Part shown: positions 54,468 to 62,813 of the stretch, piece by piece
How positions within the stretch are numbered: position 1 is the stretch's first letter
Layout of the letters: each line of letters opens with the position of its first letter
Assembly: GCA_002082585.1 (NCBI GenBank)
Contig: CP020563.1
Location: forward strand, 7,744,001-7,808,000
Direction of reading: 5' to 3'
Length of the DNA stretch: 64,000 nt
DNA from: Kitasatospora albolonga
Lineage (GTDB): Bacteria; Actinomycetota; Actinomycetes; Streptomycetales; Streptomycetaceae
Translations under genes and position numbers: made by a program
The notes under the pieces: generated by a model
What the model was told of the DNA's origin: nothing
Seen by the model: only the letters and a program-made list of their open reading frames with translations
Database searches by the model: none

Positions 54468-54740
54468 ATGGGATTATCGAACAGAGAGGGCGTATTGACG
54501 ATGCAGGAGTTCACGAACGGCATGGCTGCTAACCTCATCCCGGGCCAGTGGGTGAAGAGCCGCAAGTCCGAAGCAAACGGCATGTGCATCGAACTCGCCG
54601 CGCTGCCCCAGGGCGGCATCGCGATCCGCAACTCGACCGACCCCGACGGTGCCGCGTTGATCGTCAGGAACGCGGAGCTGGAAGCATTCGTCGACGGTGC
54701 CAAGAAGGGCGAGTTCGACTCCCTCTGCTCCCTCAACTAG
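54468..54740 (+). CDS. DUF397 small protein
   Basis: The DUF397 domain is clear: WVKSRKSEANGMCIELAALPQGGIAIRNSTDPDGAALIVRNAELEAFVDGAKKGEFD. The family usually accompanies XRE/DUF5753 regulators and may act as their antagonist or partner. With ATG 54468 (GGGAAGAG upstream) the protein has 90 aa and contains a TTA leucine codon at 54474-54476, which would make translation depend on the bldA tRNA; ATG 54501 gives 79 aa without it. It lies 80 bp before the XRE gene, on the same strand. Confidence 0.88.
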   Translation: MGLSNREGVLTMQEFTNGMAANLIPGQWVKSRKSEANGMCIELAALPQGGIAIRNSTDPDGAALIVRNAELEAFVDGAKKGEFDSLCSLN

Positions 54741-54820
54741 TCAGCGGAGCACACAGGTTCGGGCGACACCTTCGCTTCCGGCATGCCATCATGTGATGAC
54801 TGCCCGCTGAAGGAGAAGGC

Positions 54821-55792
54821 GTGTCCCCGGAACCCGTTCCCATCATCCGTCTGGCCCGGCACGCCGCCGGGCCAGACGCCACAAAGACAGCGGCCAACAT
54901 CATGCTGGGGCTCGCCGTCAAGGAATTCCGTGACGCGGCCGGCCTGACGCAGACGGCGCTGGCGAAAACCGTCCCCGTTTCCAATTCAACGATCAGTCGT
55001 CTGGAAAACGCCGAGACCACGCCCGAGCGGCGCACGGTCGAAGCGGTGATGGAACATCTGGATCTCGACGAACCCGCGCGCGAGAAGCTGACGATGCTGC
55101 TCTCCCGCGCTCTGGAACCCGAATGGTTCCAGAGCCGGTTCGCCGACTGCACCGCCGAGTACCTGCGTCGGCTGCTCGGTCTCGAGTCCATGGCCGTCGG
55201 GCTCACCACGTACGACGTGCGCCTGGTGTCGGGGCTGTTGCAGACAGCGGAGTACGCGCGCTGCATCGTCCGCACCGGACTCCACATCAGCGAGTGGGAC
55301 AGCCCGGAGATGGAGATGCGCGTCGCCCTGCGCCAGGAGCGTCAGGACCGCGTCTTCCAGCAGGCCGAACCGCCGCGCTGTGTGTTCCTGATGGACGAGT
55401 CCGTCCTGCTGCGCCGGGTCGGCCCGGACGAGGTGATGCTCGGGCAGATGCGCCATCTGCTGGAGATAGCCGACGATCCGAACGTCACCATCCGGTTCGT
55501 CCTCCTCGACCGCATGATCGCCGGCAACGAGGCGTCGATGGCGGGCGGTATGGCCCACCTCCAGTTCGGCCGCGGCGGACTGCCCGACCTCGTCTACGTC
55601 GAGAGCTACGGCAAGGCCGACTACTACACCAAGCCCGCGCGCAGCGCCGAGGAGCGCGCGAAGCCGTGGCCGACCAAGGACAACGAGTTCGAGCGGCACC
55701 TCCAGCTGCTCCTGCGCATCCAGGGTGAGGCGTGTGCCTCACCGGCGGCCAGTCGGCGCATGCTGGAGGAGGCCGTCGAACGGTACTCCTGA
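54821..55792 (+). CDS. XRE-family regulator with DUF5753 domain
   Basis: This 323-aa protein has an N-terminal helix-turn-helix (about 28-85: LGLAVKEFRDAAGLTQTALAKTVPVSNSTISRLENAE) and a C-terminal DUF5753 domain (about 105-310: YDVRLVSGLLQTAEYAR, ADDPNVTIRFVLL, YVESYGKADYYTKP). Such regulators, paired with DUF397 proteins, are abundant in Streptomyces and affect development and antibiotic production. GTG start. It converges on the DUF574 methyltransferase with only 4 bp between stops. Confidence 0.92.
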   Translation: MSPEPVPIIRLARHAAGPDATKTAANIMLGLAVKEFRDAAGLTQTALAKTVPVSNSTISRLENAETTPERRTVEAVMEHLDLDEPAREKLTMLLSRALEPEWFQSRFADCTAEYLRRLLGLESMAVGLTTYDVRLVSGLLQTAEYARCIVRTGLHISEWDSPEMEMRVALRQERQDRVFQQAEPPRCVFLMDESVLLRRVGPDEVMLGQMRHLLEIADDPNVTIRFVLLDRMIAGNEASMAGGMAHLQFGRGGLPDLVYVESYGKADYYTKPARSAEERAKPWPTKDNEFERHLQLLLRIQGEACASPAASRRMLEEAVERYS

Positions 55793-55796
55793 GGGG

Positions 55797-56657
55797 TTAC
55801 TCCCGAGGGCTTTCGTCCGGCAGCCCCCGGCCGCCGTCGCCCGGTGTCCGTTCCCGGGACCGCACCTTCCCCAGCCCGCCGAACTCCGTCCACTCGACGC
55901 TCCGCTGGCGCTGCTGGAGCTCGGAGTCGGGCCGCCAGTCGGTCACATCGACGAGGCCCGGCTCCTCCACGAGAAGCCGCTCGAACGTTTCCTCCACGTC
56001 CGCCTTCTCGCGGACCCTGCCCCAATGGCCCCCGGTCTGCGTCTGCATGAGTTCGGTGACGTCGTCGCGGACCTTCCGGTCGTCGCTCACGAGCTGGCAC
56101 ACGACGACGAAGCTGCCCGGTACGAGCTTGTCGATCACCCGGTCCACCAGGGCCTTGGGTCCGGCGCTGTCGGGCAGGCAGTGCAGTACGGAGACGAACA
56201 GGGCGGCCACCGGCCGGGTGAGGTCGATGAGCCGGGTGAAGTCCGGGTGCCCGAAGATGGTGTCGGTGTCCGTCATGTCGACCGGCAGGATCGTGGTGTT
56301 GTCGTTCTCGTCCAGCAGGGACTGCCCCAGCGCCAGGACGACAGGGTCGTTGTCGACATAGACGACACGGGAGGCGGGATCGGCCTCCTGGGCGATCTGG
56401 TGCACGTTCCGCTGGGTCGGCAGGCCGGAGCCGAAGTCGATGAACTGCTTTATCCCGTGCTCCTCGGCCAGCACCCGGACCACCCGTTGGAGGAACCACC
56501 GGTTGTTCAGCGCGAGCTCGCGCGATGTCGGGGCCACCTCCAGCAATAACTCACAGGCGGCTCGGTCCACTTCGTAGTTGTTGCTGCCGCCCAGCAGCCA
56601 GTCGTACATCCGCGCCGCACTGGGCAACGACAGATCGACATGTTTTCTCTCCAGCAA
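55797..56657 (-). CDS. SAM-dependent methyltransferase, DUF574 family
   Basis: With TTG 56657 (GAGGGGAC 5-7 nt upstream) the protein has 286 aa. Family signature: LPSAARMYDWLLGGSNNYEVDRAAC, FIDFGSGLPTQRNVHQIAQE and RVVYVDNDPVVLALGQSLL. It is a paralogue of the protein at 21517, about 40% similar by eye. The C-terminal 25 residues are basic and low-complexity. No ATG exists in a sensible place, so the start is a judgement. Confidence 0.85.
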   Translation of the reverse strand: MLERKHVDLSLPSAARMYDWLLGGSNNYEVDRAACELLLEVAPTSRELALNNRWFLQRVVRVLAEEHGIKQFIDFGSGLPTQRNVHQIAQEADPASRVVYVDNDPVVLALGQSLLDENDNTTILPVDMTDTDTIFGHPDFTRLIDLTRPVAALFVSVLHCLPDSAGPKALVDRVIDKLVPGSFVVVCQLVSDDRKVRDDVTELMQTQTGGHWGRVREKADVEETFERLLVEEPGLVDVTDWRPDSELQQRQRSVEWTEFGGLGKVRSRERTPGDGGRGLPDESPRE

Positions 56658-56833
56658 CGGCCCGTCCCCTCGCCGATTCCGCCCCGATCGGAGTGAAGTC
56701 GCCCATCTTAGGAGGGCAGCGCGCAGCAGCACCACTACCGGTAAGAGTGAAGGGTGGCGCAGGCTGGCGAAAAGTGGCGCACCCCGGCGTACCGGGCCGG
56801 AGAGTGAATATGCCGGAGGAATTCACGGGTGGG

Positions 56834-57325
56834 TCAGGGGCGCCTCCCTTCCATGAGATTCGGCAGCGCGCGCCGCACGACGGTCAGGGCGGTTGCGACG
56901 GCGGGCGGTTCGGTGCCCATCAGTTCGGCTGCCTCGTCGATGCCGAAGCCGAGCCGGCAGTACAGCACCACGCTGTCGGCGTGCCCGTCCGGGAGCCGCC
57001 GGTACAACTCGGCCAGGGCGGGGTTCCGTTGCGTGGTGCGATCGGCCTCCCGGCCCACCCGGATACGCAGTTCCTGCCAGACCTCGGCCGCGGGGCAGGG
57101 CTGGCTCAATATGAAGCCCCAGCGCTTCCGGGCCGAGACCAGTGTGGTGCTCACGACGGCGGCGGCCGACGTGGTGCCCGCGACGCCCTGCGGGGCCTCC
57201 TCGGGAGACAGGCGGGCCTCGGCATAGCGCAGATAACGCGGCCTGTTCCGTTCGACGAAGGCCGCGAACCCGAGGTCGAATGCCGGGCCGCCGATCCCGG
57301 CTCCGGTGGACACGGGAACCCGCAT
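56834..57325 (-). CDS. Sigma-factor-like DNA-binding protein (163 aa)
   Basis: This protein looks like a reduced sigma factor: an N-terminal region-2-like helix (LGFAAFVERNRPRYLRYAEARLS) and a C-terminal region-4-like HTH (LYRRLPDGHADSVVLYCRLGFGIDEAAELMGTEPPAVATALTVVRRAL), separated by a divergent middle that lacks usual -10-recognition motifs. ATG 57325 comes 1 nt after the stop of a 36-aa microprotein frame, implying translational coupling. It may be an unconventional sigma or sigma-like regulator. Confidence 0.7.
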   Translation of the reverse strand: MRVPVSTGAGIGGPAFDLGFAAFVERNRPRYLRYAEARLSPEEAPQGVAGTTSAAAVVSTTLVSARKRWGFILSQPCPAAEVWQELRIRVGREADRTTQRNPALAELYRRLPDGHADSVVLYCRLGFGIDEAAELMGTEPPAVATALTVVRRALPNLMEGRRP

Positions 57326-57326
57326 G

Positions 57327-57437
57327 TCAGACGAGACCGGGCAGGCGGAGGGCGGCGGACTCGCCCGCGTCGAGCGCGGTGCCGGAGAACACGGTCCGCA
57401 TGAGGGCGAAGGCGCTGAGAAAGGTGTTCGGCCGCAT
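57327..57437 (-). CDS. Candidate 36-aa microprotein upstream of the sigma-like gene
   Basis: The frame MRPNTFLSAFALMRTVFSGT... ends LRLPGLV and stops 1 nt before the sigma-like ATG. Third codon positions are almost all G or C (34 of 36 by eye), whereas the overlapping alternative frame from ATG 57449 is not, so this frame looks genuinely coding. Upstream of ATG 57437 the bias disappears, supporting that start. The peptide is amphipathic and could fold as one helix. Function unknown: leader, partner or peptide product. Confidence 0.55.
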   Translation of the reverse strand: MRPNTFLSAFALMRTVFSGTALDAGESAALRLPGLV

Positions 57438-57885
57438 CGCCGTACGACCTCGTGGGTCATCGGGAATCCCCACGGGAACGATATTGAAACTGGTACCGTG
57501 AAATTGCCCGGAGGGCAGCTGTGAGCGCCCTCGGCGAATCGGCTCGATCACTTGTTTGTTCCCTGTCGATCTGTTTCGTTCCCGGGAGTGTGACTGGACA
57601 TCACTTCCCGGGCGGGCCCTCATGCGGGCCTGAGAGGAAACTACCGCGTCGAACAGGAGGGGCGGGCTCTCAAGCCCCTCCATGCAAAGTCATTCTTGCG
57701 CACACGGCATGGTGATCGATAGGGATCGATTTCTGTCACGATTCGACCGTGACCGGCGACGAAAAAGGCCGTTCCTATCCCCCTCGATCGCATTCGATCA
57801 GTGCATAGTCCAGCGAACCGCCCTGCGCCCGGTGAGAGCACAAATAAGTCGACAGGCCCTCCGGTACACGGCACAGTGGCCGACC
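57438..57885. promoter_or_regulatory. AT-richer divergent intergenic region
   Basis: These 448 bp have no supported gene and are much poorer in GC than the rest. They contain GATCGAT direct repeats (57714-57720, 57724-57730) followed by ATTCGA and TCGATC words up to 57796, and possible -10 words (CATAGT 57804-57809). Promoters of the microprotein/sigma-like pair and of the methyltransferase must lie here. Confidence 0.5.
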
Positions 57886-58623
57886 ATGACCAGCAGCGAA
57901 CTGTGGACCCGTGCGACAGCCGAGCGCTACGACGCCGAGGAGGCCGAAAGGTCCTCCGCCGCCGCTCTCGGACCGGCTCTCGCCTTCCTCACCGAGCTCG
58001 CCGGAGACGGCCGCGCACTGGAGTTCGCCATCGGGACCGGACGCGTCGGCGTCCCCCTCCGGGAACGCGGCGTACCGGTCGTGGGCATCGAACTGTCCGA
58101 GCCCATGGCGGCGGTGCTCCGGCGCAAGGTGGACGAGGAGACGCTCCCCGTGGTCATCGGCGACATGGCCACCACCGTCGTCCCCGGCGGATTCACCCTC
58201 GTCTACCTCGTCTACAACACGATCACGAACCTGCTCACCCAGGACGAGCAGGTCGAGTGCTTCCGCAACGCCGCACGCCATCTGGAGCCCGGCGGCCGGT
58301 TCGTCATCGAGCTGGGCGTCCCGCCGCTGCGGCTGCTGCCGCCCGGTCAGGTCGCGGTGCCGTTCGACGTCTCCGAGCGGCACCTCGGCTTCGACACCTT
58401 CGACCTGGCCGAGCAGATTCTCGTCTCGCACCACTTCACCCGCGACGACGACGGCCGCTACCGCCGGGGCAACTCCCGGCACCGCTACGCCTGGCCGGCC
58501 GAGCTCGACCTGATGGCACGGATCGCCGGACTCGAACATGAACGCCGTGTCGCGGACTGGGACGGGACACCGTTCACCCAGGACTCCGCCAAGCACATCT
58601 CCGTATGGCGCAAACCGGCCTGA
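57886..58623 (+). CDS. Class I SAM-dependent methyltransferase
   Basis: This 245-aa protein has the Methyltransf_25-type core: ALEFAIGTGRVGVPLRERGVPVVGIELSEPMAAVLRRK, IGDMATTVV, FTLVYLVYNTITNLLTQDEQ, HLEPGGRFVIEL. The C-terminal part (RRGNSRHRYAWPAELDLMARIAGL) is typical of small-molecule methyltransferases common in Streptomyces. ATG 57886 matches the family N-terminus ELWTRATAERYDAEE. The substrate is unknown. Confidence 0.88.
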   Translation: MTSSELWTRATAERYDAEEAERSSAAALGPALAFLTELAGDGRALEFAIGTGRVGVPLRERGVPVVGIELSEPMAAVLRRKVDEETLPVVIGDMATTVVPGGFTLVYLVYNTITNLLTQDEQVECFRNAARHLEPGGRFVIELGVPPLRLLPPGQVAVPFDVSERHLGFDTFDLAEQILVSHHFTRDDDGRYRRGNSRHRYAWPAELDLMARIAGLEHERRVADWDGTPFTQDSAKHISVWRKPA

Positions 58624-58704
58624 GGCCGGTCACGAGGCGATCGGACCCCCCATGGCCACAGCGGCTTCTCCTTCCGCGCACGCGTGAAGCAGGCCGGGAC
58701 CCTG

Positions 58705-58737
<33 letters not shown>

Positions 58738-58779
58738 CGTCCGGACCGTCGGCTGCCGGGCCCGGGCCGTGAGGGCCCC

Positions 58780-59151
58780 TCAGACCTGGGCCAGGGCGTT
58801 GCGGACCGCGAGGCGGCCCGCCGCTCTGAACGAGCGGGGGGAGGAGTCGACCTCGTGCACGGTGAGCTCGCGGACCACGACCGCCGCCGCCACCGTCGTA
58901 CCGGGTCCGAGGGCGGCGAGCTCCTCGTGGATGCCGGTGCGGAGCGCCTCGCAGAGCTCGGCGACGTCCTGCGCCGACCAGCCCGGGACCCGGGCCGCCA
59001 TGTCGTCGACCTCGAAGGCGAGCCCCGGCTCCCAGGGTTCGAAGTCCACGACCACCCGGGCGAAGTCGGAGGGACAGCTCGTCTGCCGCGCGTATGTGGC
59101 CCTCACTCCGCGCAGGGGCCGGGGCGGGAACGCCGGGGGTCGCGTGGTCAT
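58780..59151 (-). CDS. Stand-alone EF-G domain IV-like protein
   Basis: This 123-aa protein aligns with domain IV of elongation factor G: SDFARVVVDFEPWEPGLAFEVDD corresponds to the EF-G strand region (VVIDIEPLEPG...FEF), and HEVDSSPRSFRAAGRLAVRNAL (from His99) to the conserved [23 protein letters not shown] element. There is no GTPase domain. In EF-G this domain enters the ribosomal A site. A free copy could bind ribosomes or have been reused. ATG 59151. It lies downstream of ddaH on the same strand with a 50-bp palindrome between. Confidence 0.75.
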   Translation of the reverse strand: MTTRPPAFPPRPLRGVRATYARQTSCPSDFARVVVDFEPWEPGLAFEVDDMAARVPGWSAQDVAELCEALRTGIHEELAALGPGTTVAAAVVVRELTVHEVDSSPRSFRAAGRLAVRNALAQV

Positions 59152-59172
59152 GGCATCACCGTAACGCCCGGG

Positions 59173-59222
59173 CCCCACCGTGCCCTTGTGCGCGTCCGGA
59201 CGCGCACAAGGGCACGGTGGGG
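59173..59222. terminator. 50-bp perfect palindrome after ddaH
   Basis: Arms 59173-59197 and 59198-59222 are fully complementary (CCCCACCGTGCCCTTGTGCG...), with no unpaired loop apart from the turn at TCCGGA. It starts 15 bp past the ddaH stop (minus strand) and should be a strong terminator, separating ddaH from the EF-G-like gene. Confidence 0.85.
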
Positions 59223-59237
59223 GGAGACGACGTACGG

Positions 59238-60050
59238 TCAGGGCGCCGGGCGCAGCTCCAGCGTGCAGCACTTCACGCTGCCGCCCGCCTTGAGCAGCTC
59301 GGAGAGGTCCACGCCGATCGGGTGGAAGCCCCGGTCGCGGAGTTGTCCGGCGAGTGCGGTGGCGTTCTGGGGGAGGACCACATTGTACCCGTCCGACGTG
59401 GCGTTGAGGCCGAACACCGCCGCGTCCTCGGCCGAGGCGATCACGGCGTCCGGGAAGAGCCGTCGCAGGACGGCGAGGCTGCCGGGGGAGAAGGCCCCCG
59501 GGTAGTAGGCGACCGTCCTCTCGTCGAGCACCGTGAGGGCGGTGTCCAGGTGGTAGTAGTCCGGGTCCACCAGGGTCAGGCCGATCACCGGGCGGCCGAA
59601 GAACTCCTGGGCCTCGTCGTGCGAGCGGGGGTCGCTGCGGAAGCCGGTCCCGGCGAGCAGCAGGTCGCCCACGAGCAGATAGTCGCCCTCCCCCTCGTTG
59701 ACGACGCTCGCGGTCCGCAGGTCCGCGAAGCCGTTGGCGCGCAGCCAGGCGTGGTACGCCGGACCCTCGGCGATGCGCTCGGCGTCGCGGAAACGCGCCA
59801 CGAGCGCCCGCCCGTCGACGACCGTGGCGCCGTTGGCGGCGAAGACCATGTCGGGGAGGGAAGGGACGGGATCGATGGTGTCGACGGTGTGCCCGAGGCT
59901 CAGGTAGACCTCGCGCAGCCGCTCCCACTGGGCGATGGCCAGCGGAGTGTCGACAGGCTTCTTCGGGTCCATCCACGGGTTGATGGAGTAGACCACGTCG
60001 AAGTAGGTGGGCCGGCACATGAGGTAGTGCCGGGCACGTGCGGTACGCAT
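59238..60050 (-). CDS. ddaH: Dimethylarginine dimethylaminohydrolase / arginine-modifying enzyme
   Basis: This 270-aa pentein-fold enzyme matches DDAH: CRPTYFDVVYSINPWM, PSLPDMVFAANGATV, GEGDYLLVGD, the His in DPDYYHLDTALTVLD, and catalytic Cys near the end (GGSVKCCTLEL, Cys261/262). DDAH converts dimethylarginine to citrulline plus dimethylamine; relatives act on arginine or peptidyl substrates. It lies 17 bp after the formyltransferase gene in what looks like one iron-regulated operon, which is unusual for DDAH. Confidence 0.87.
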   Translation of the reverse strand: MRTARARHYLMCRPTYFDVVYSINPWMDPKKPVDTPLAIAQWERLREVYLSLGHTVDTIDPVPSLPDMVFAANGATVVDGRALVARFRDAERIAEGPAYHAWLRANGFADLRTASVVNEGEGDYLLVGDLLLAGTGFRSDPRSHDEAQEFFGRPVIGLTLVDPDYYHLDTALTVLDERTVAYYPGAFSPGSLAVLRRLFPDAVIASAEDAAVFGLNATSDGYNVVLPQNATALAGQLRDRGFHPIGVDLSELLKAGGSVKCCTLELRPAP

Positions 60051-60067
60051 GGGTGGGTTCCCGATCG

Positions 60068-61012
60068 TCAGGGGCGGCCGGTGAGATAGCCGCCCATCGA
60101 GGTGAAGTACTCGGTCGCGGGAAGTTCGCGGCCGTCCTCGGTCCGTACGCGGGTGATGGCCAGACCGTGGTTGCGGCCGGTCCGTGCATCGGCTCCGGCG
60201 ACGATCACGACGCCGTCGCCCTCGCGGTAGAAGATCCGGCCCGGGGTTCCGCCGTAACGGCCCTCGGACACGACAGCGGAGACGACCTCCAGCCGCTGCC
60301 CCTTGTGGAAGGTGAAGGCGCTCGGATACGGAGCGGACTGGGCGCGGATCAGGCGCTCCAGGTCCTCGGCGGGCCAGGCCCAGTCGATACGGATGTCCTC
60401 CTCGGCCCGCTTGTGGAAGAAGCTGGCCCGGGACCGGTCCTGCGGGGTGAACTCGGTCTGCCCCGAGGCGATCAGGGCCAGAGCCTCGGTGGTGACCGGG
60501 GCGATGAGGTCGACCGTCCGGTGGAAGAGGTCGGTGGCCGTGTCCGTCGGTCCGACGGCGACCGAGCGCTGGATAACGATGTCACCGGCGTCGAGGACCT
60601 CGTCCATCAGATGGGCGGTGACGCCGACCTCCGGCTCGCCGTTGATGAGTGCCCAGATCAGCGGCGAGAAACCCGCGTAGGCGGGCAGCAGGGAGTCGTG
60701 GATGTTCAGCGTGCCGTGGACCGGCAGGTTGTAGATCTCCGGCGGAATCCAGGTGCGCCAGTTGTTGGCGACGATGATGTCCGGGGCCACCTCCTTCAGG
60801 CGGTCCAGCAGTCCGGCGTCCGGCCGGTTGCGGATGATCACGGGAATCCCGTGCTTCTCCGCCAGATCGGCCACCGAGTCGCTCCAGATCTTCTCGTAGG
60901 CGTGCTCGCTTCTCGGGTGCGTCACGACCGCCACCACGTCGTGCTCGGAGTCCAGCAGCGCTTGCAGGGTGCGGTGCCCCCAGGTCTGGTAACCGAACAT
61001 GACGACCCGCAT
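60068..61012 (-). CDS. Formyltransferase, hydroxamate-siderophore type (CchA-like)
   Basis: This 314-aa protein has a Formyl_trans_N domain (1-180: MRVVMFGYQTWGHRTLQALL, the catalytic Asn-His-Asp set in NIHDSLLPAYAGFSPLIWAL and AHLMDEVLDAGDIV) and a C-terminal OB-like domain. It resembles the N-formyltransferases that formylate hydroxyornithine for coelichelin-type siderophores more than methionyl-tRNA formyltransferase. AAGGAGG precedes ATG 61012, and an iron box sits 40 bp upstream. No NRPS or ornithine hydroxylase gene is in the window. Confidence 0.85.
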   Translation of the reverse strand: MRVVMFGYQTWGHRTLQALLDSEHDVVAVVTHPRSEHAYEKIWSDSVADLAEKHGIPVIIRNRPDAGLLDRLKEVAPDIIVANNWRTWIPPEIYNLPVHGTLNIHDSLLPAYAGFSPLIWALINGEPEVGVTAHLMDEVLDAGDIVIQRSVAVGPTDTATDLFHRTVDLIAPVTTEALALIASGQTEFTPQDRSRASFFHKRAEEDIRIDWAWPAEDLERLIRAQSAPYPSAFTFHKGQRLEVVSAVVSEGRYGGTPGRIFYREGDGVVIVAGADARTGRNHGLAITRVRTEDGRELPATEYFTSMGGYLTGRP

Positions 61013-61051
61013 GGAGGTGCCTCCTTGGAAGGGGGTGGACCGGCGCTTCAG

Positions 61052-61070
61052 TAAAGCAAGGCTTACCTAA
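61052..61070. promoter_or_regulatory. Iron box (DmdR/IdeR-like) before the formyltransferase gene
   Basis: On the minus strand the 19-mer TTAGGTAAGCCTTGCTTTA matches about 13 of 19 positions of the actinobacterial DtxR-family consensus (TTAGGTTAGGCTAACCTAA), with an intact TTAGGT half. It is 40-58 bp before the start codon, the usual place for iron repression. Confidence 0.7.
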
Positions 61071-61226
61071 GAGCACAACGGCCCATGATTCACAGGGGCG
61101 TTGACGGCTGAGGGGCGGCTTGAATCGCACCGTGCCGTCGACAGGGAGGGGCGGGCGGGTTAGCTTGTCCCGGCCCGCTCTCCGGCCGTGCGCCGTGGGT
61201 CCGACCGCGACGGGGAGGGACCTCCC

Positions 61227-62801
61227 ATGCTCTGTACGAGGCTGACGAACGCCCGCGTCCTCACGATGGACCCCCACCGCCCCATCGCCCGGGACCTGGG
61301 CATCTGGCGGGGCCGGATCGTGGGCCTGGACGAGGCGGTGACCGCCCTTCCCGCCCGTGAGGTGGTCGACCTCGACGGCGCCACCGTGCTGCCCGGCTTC
61401 ATCGACAGCCATGTCCACCTGACCTGGGCCGGGTTGAAGGCCCGTACGCCGAGCATCGCCCCGTGCGAACGGATCGAGGACATCCTCGCCGTCGTGGACG
61501 CCGCCGCCCGCCGCCCCGCGCCTCCCGGGGCCTGGCTGGATGTCGCCGGGTACGACCAGCGGGCGCTGGGCCGCCATCTGACCGCCGCCGAACTGGACCG
61601 GGTCAGCCACGGCCGCAAGATCCTCCTGATGCACGACTCCGGACACGCCTGCGTCGTCAACACCGCCGTCCTGGAGCTGCTCCCGGACGGGGTGGAGCAC
61701 GAGGAGGGCTTCCTCGCCGAGAGCGCCATGACGGCCGCCCGCAGGCTGCGGCTGCCGTACTCCCAGGAGGAGCTCGCCGACGCGATCGGGCACGCCGCCC
61801 GCGCCTGCCTCGCCGAGGGGATCACGGCCTGCGCCGAGGCAGGCATCGGCGGCGGGCTGCTCGGCCACAGCCCCGTCGAGCTCGGCGCCTACCAACTGCT
61901 CCGCGACCGGGGCGGGCTGCCCGTACGGGTCCAGCTCATGGCGGCCGGGGACACCCTGCGCCCCCGCGCGGCCCACCCCGACGACGGCTTCACCCGGGCC
62001 CTGGACCTCGGCCTGCGCACTGGATTCGGCGACGACCGGCTCTCCCTGGGCGCCCTGAAGATCTACACCGACGGCGGCATGATGGCACGCACGGCCGCGC
62101 TCACCTCCCCGTACGAGGGAACGGACGGCAACACCGGACGGTTCCAGGACGACCCCGGGCGGATCGCCCGCCTCATCGTCGACGGCCACCTCGCCGGCTG
62201 GCAGCTCGCCGTCCACGCCATCGGGGACCGCGCCGCCGACCTCGCGCTGGACGCCCTGGAGCAGGCCCAGAAGCTGAAGCCCCGGCCGGAGGCCCGCCAC
62301 CGCATCGAACACGCCGGACTGATCCGCCCCGACCAGCTGCCCCGCTTCGCCGCGCTCGGCGTGAGCGCGGTGGTCCAGCCCAACTTCCTGCGGTACTTCG
62401 GGGACGACTACGCGACGGTGATGGGGGAGCGGCGGGCCGGCTGGATGTACCGGGGCCGGGGCTTCCTGGACCACGGCGTCACCCTCGTCGGCTCCTCCGA
62501 CCGGCCCGTCACGGACGGTTCGCCGCTCCGGGCGATCCAGTTCATGGTCGAACGCGCCTCCGTATCGGGCCGGATCATCGGCGGGGAGGAGGCGATCGGC
62601 GTCGACGAGGCCCTGCGCGCGTACACGGTCGCCGGTGCCCACGCCTGCCACTGGGACGGTACGGCGGGCAGCCTCTCCCCGGGCAAGCGCGCCGACTTGG
62701 TGGTCCTCGGCGACGACCCGCACCGGGTGGACCCCTCGCGGATCGGCGACATCGAGATCGTGACGACGTACGTGGACGGCCGGGACACGCGGGACGCGTA
62801 G
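61227..62801 (+). CDS. Amidohydrolase, YtcJ-like
   Basis: This 524-aa metal-dependent hydrolase of the Amidohydro_3 type has the N-terminal beta domain (LTNARVLTMDPHRPIARDLGIWRGRIVGL), the metal motif GFIDSHVHLTWAG, ALKIYTDGGMMARTAALTSPY, AVHAIGDRAADLALDALE, RIEHAGLIRPDQL, GSSDRPV and the C-terminal GSLSPGKRADLVVLGDDPHRV. Members hydrolyse cyclic or N-acyl amides; the substrate is unknown. GGGGAGGGA precedes ATG 61227. It is divergent from the iron-regulated operon. Confidence 0.9.
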   Translation: MLCTRLTNARVLTMDPHRPIARDLGIWRGRIVGLDEAVTALPAREVVDLDGATVLPGFIDSHVHLTWAGLKARTPSIAPCERIEDILAVVDAAARRPAPPGAWLDVAGYDQRALGRHLTAAELDRVSHGRKILLMHDSGHACVVNTAVLELLPDGVEHEEGFLAESAMTAARRLRLPYSQEELADAIGHAARACLAEGITACAEAGIGGGLLGHSPVELGAYQLLRDRGGLPVRVQLMAAGDTLRPRAAHPDDGFTRALDLGLRTGFGDDRLSLGALKIYTDGGMMARTAALTSPYEGTDGNTGRFQDDPGRIARLIVDGHLAGWQLAVHAIGDRAADLALDALEQAQKLKPRPEARHRIEHAGLIRPDQLPRFAALGVSAVVQPNFLRYFGDDYATVMGERRAGWMYRGRGFLDHGVTLVGSSDRPVTDGSPLRAIQFMVERASVSGRIIGGEEAIGVDEALRAYTVAGAHACHWDGTAGSLSPGKRADLVVLGDDPHRVDPSRIGDIEIVTTYVDGRDTRDA

Positions 62802-62813
62802 GGGGCCATGGGC

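Noticed and set aside
57327..57683. 118-codon version of the microprotein frame (start 57683)
   Set aside because: G/C bias at third positions and coding character are present only downstream of ATG 57437.
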